47,564 bases of DNA from CAZDKK01 sp964603725 (lineage in GTDB: Bacteria; Eisenbacteria; RBG-16-71-46; CAIMUX01; WJJG01), in contig CAZRWW010000038.1 of NCBI GenBank assembly GCA_964603725.1, positions 1 through 47,564 of the forward strand, given 5' to 3'. A program made the position numbers and the translations under genes. The notes under the pieces were generated by a model. That model was given only the letters and a program-made list of their open reading frames with translations. It was not told where the DNA came from and made no database searches. Numbering within the stretch: position 1 is the stretch's first letter; the number at the start of each line of letters is the position of its first letter. This document shows positions 46,676-47,564 of this stretch, in pieces.

Positions 46676-47564
46676 CTAGCCGGACCGGTCTGTGCCTTCC
46701 TCCAGCGTGAGACGGCGGAAGACCTGCTCGAGGGCGCTCAGGCCGGTGTTCCACTCGACGATCTCCCACCCCCCGGCGGCCAGATGGCGCACCAGCGCCA
46801 CGCGCGCGGCGCGGTCGAGCCGCCCGGTCAGATGCCAGACGGCCTCATCCGCGCCGCCGGCCGCCTCCTCCCGACCTGCCGTGAGCGCCGGCCCGCCGGC
46901 CGGGGCCGTCAGGCCCGCCAGCGGATCACCCGTGCCGCCGCGCACGATGATCTGCGTCGACAGCGGCCCTTCGTCGGGCCCCATCAGTCCCTGCGGCGTG
47001 CCGGCCGCGGCCAGGCGCCCTCGGCTGAGGATGAGCACGCGATCGCAAAGCATGAGCGCCTCGGCCAGGATGTGCGTGGATAGCAGGATCGCCTTGCGCG
47101 AGCGCCAGGTGCGCAGTTGCGCGCGGAATTCGGCGATCTGGTTGGGGTCGAGCCCGGTGGCCGGCTCGTCGAGAATCAGGAGCGGCGGATCGTTCAGCTG
47201 GCACTGGGCGAGCCCCACGCGCTGCCGGTAGCCGCGCGAGAGCTGCGACGCCGGGCGCCGCCACATGTCGGCCAGGCCGAGCAGCGCGACCGCTCGGTCG
47301 ATCTCGCTGCGGGCCTCCGCGCCGCGCAGGCCCTTGAGGGAAGCCGCCATCTGCAGGTACTCCTGCACGGTCATCTCCCCGTACAGAGGGATGTTCTCCG
47401 GCAGGTATCCCAGCAGACTCTTGATCCGGGCGCCCGCGCGGAAGACGTCGGCGCCGGCGATGCGCACCGACCCGCGGGTGGGCACGAGGTAGCCCACCAG
47501 CATGCGCATGGCGGTCGTCTTGCCCGCGCCATTGGGCCCCAGCAGGCCGACGATCTCGCCCTCG
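46676..47564 (-). CDS. gldA: GldA-like ABC transporter ATP-binding protein (5' end outside the window)
   Basis: About 295 residues are visible and the N-terminus is cut by the right edge. The first visible residues EGEIVGLLGPNGAGKTTAMRM contain the Walker A motif. The signature LSRGYRQRVGLAQ (Ser-Arg-Gly instead of SGGQ, as in Gld-type ATPases), Walker B LLILDEPATGLDP and the H-loop LSTHI follow. A C-terminal extension of about 100 residues has a Gly/Ala-rich linker (TAPAGGPALTAGREEAAGG). It energises the GldF permease. Confidence 0.92.
   Translation of the reverse strand, partial: EGEIVGLLGPNGAGKTTAMRMLVGYLVPTRGSVRIAGADVFRAGARIKSLLGYLPENIPLYGEMTVQEYLQMAASLKGLRGAEARSEIDRAVALLGLADMWRRPASQLSRGYRQRVGLAQCQLNDPPLLILDEPATGLDPNQIAEFRAQLRTWRSRKAILLSTHILAEALMLCDRVLILSRGRLAAAGTPQGLMGPDEGPLSTQIIVRGGTGDPLAGLTAPAGGPALTAGREEAAGGADEAVWHLTGRLDRAARVALVRHLAAGGWEIVEWNTGLSALEQVFRRLTLEEGTDRSG

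Noticed and set aside
44720..47083. Open frame of nearly 790 codons antisense to gldA, gldF and gldG
   Set aside because: His/Gln/Arg-rich shadow of three well-supported genes.

Overview
The window is about 70% G+C with strong coding bias, and the gene content points to an uncultured Gram-negative member of the FCB superphylum, most like Candidatus Eisenbacteria. The reasons are the two secreted proteins ending in FlgD-like (T9SS type A) sorting domains, the GldAFG-type ABC exporter cassette, an S46 dipeptidyl-peptidase, the outer-membrane lipoprotein LptE and many secreted one-off repeat proteins. This placement is inferred from gene content only; no rRNA is present.

Layout. 1-2632: sigma-70 C-terminus (cut by the window edge), apt, fhs. 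2644-13096: an accessory block of exported proteins, namely a zincin/IPT lipoprotein, an S46 peptidase, a small secreted protein, a seven-repeat beta-propeller, a BNR/Ycf48-like propeller and a beta-helix protein interrupted by an in-frame TGA. 13164-14888: an AbiE (type IV) toxin-antitoxin pair with an inverted-repeat operator. 15088-17562: a three-gene catabolic cluster (LsrF-type thiolase, zinc dehydrogenase, VOC protein). 17703-17776: tRNA-Arg(CCT). 17818-18609: a small-protein/nucleotidyltransferase pair whose transferase is broken by a 26-bp tandem duplication. 18960-28790: uvrC-xerD, an outer-membrane barrel, a SNF2 ATPase with a zinc-ribbon partner, a degenerate M3-like protein and a TPR membrane protein. 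28791-29700: a long non-coding stretch ending in a probable sigma-54-driven structured RNA with an intrinsic terminator. 29709-35512 (minus): envelope and housekeeping genes wbpA, wbpP-like, CDP-tyvelose-epimerase-like, lptE, holA, trxA. 35967-42562: S41 protease, Yip1-like membrane protein, macro domain, AI-2E-type transporter, CvpA, SAM hydrolase and an unusual Lys/Arg/Thr-rich basic protein. 42753-47564 (minus): GldA-GldF-GldG-DUF4340.

The most striking property is not one gene. At least fifteen short tandem repeats with unrelated units of 10-36 bp sit almost exactly at gene boundaries. Several copy the ribosome-binding site and start codon, others copy the stop codon, and one frameshifts a nucleotidyltransferase. 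Other points of interest are a candidate C-terminal sorting tail (S-[FW]-G-x-I-[RK]-[ST]-L-F) shared by two exported proteins, the sigma-54 RNA, an LsrF enzyme outside any lsr operon, and the SNF2 ATPase with its separate partner. All calls come from reading the sequence; no database search or structure prediction was run.
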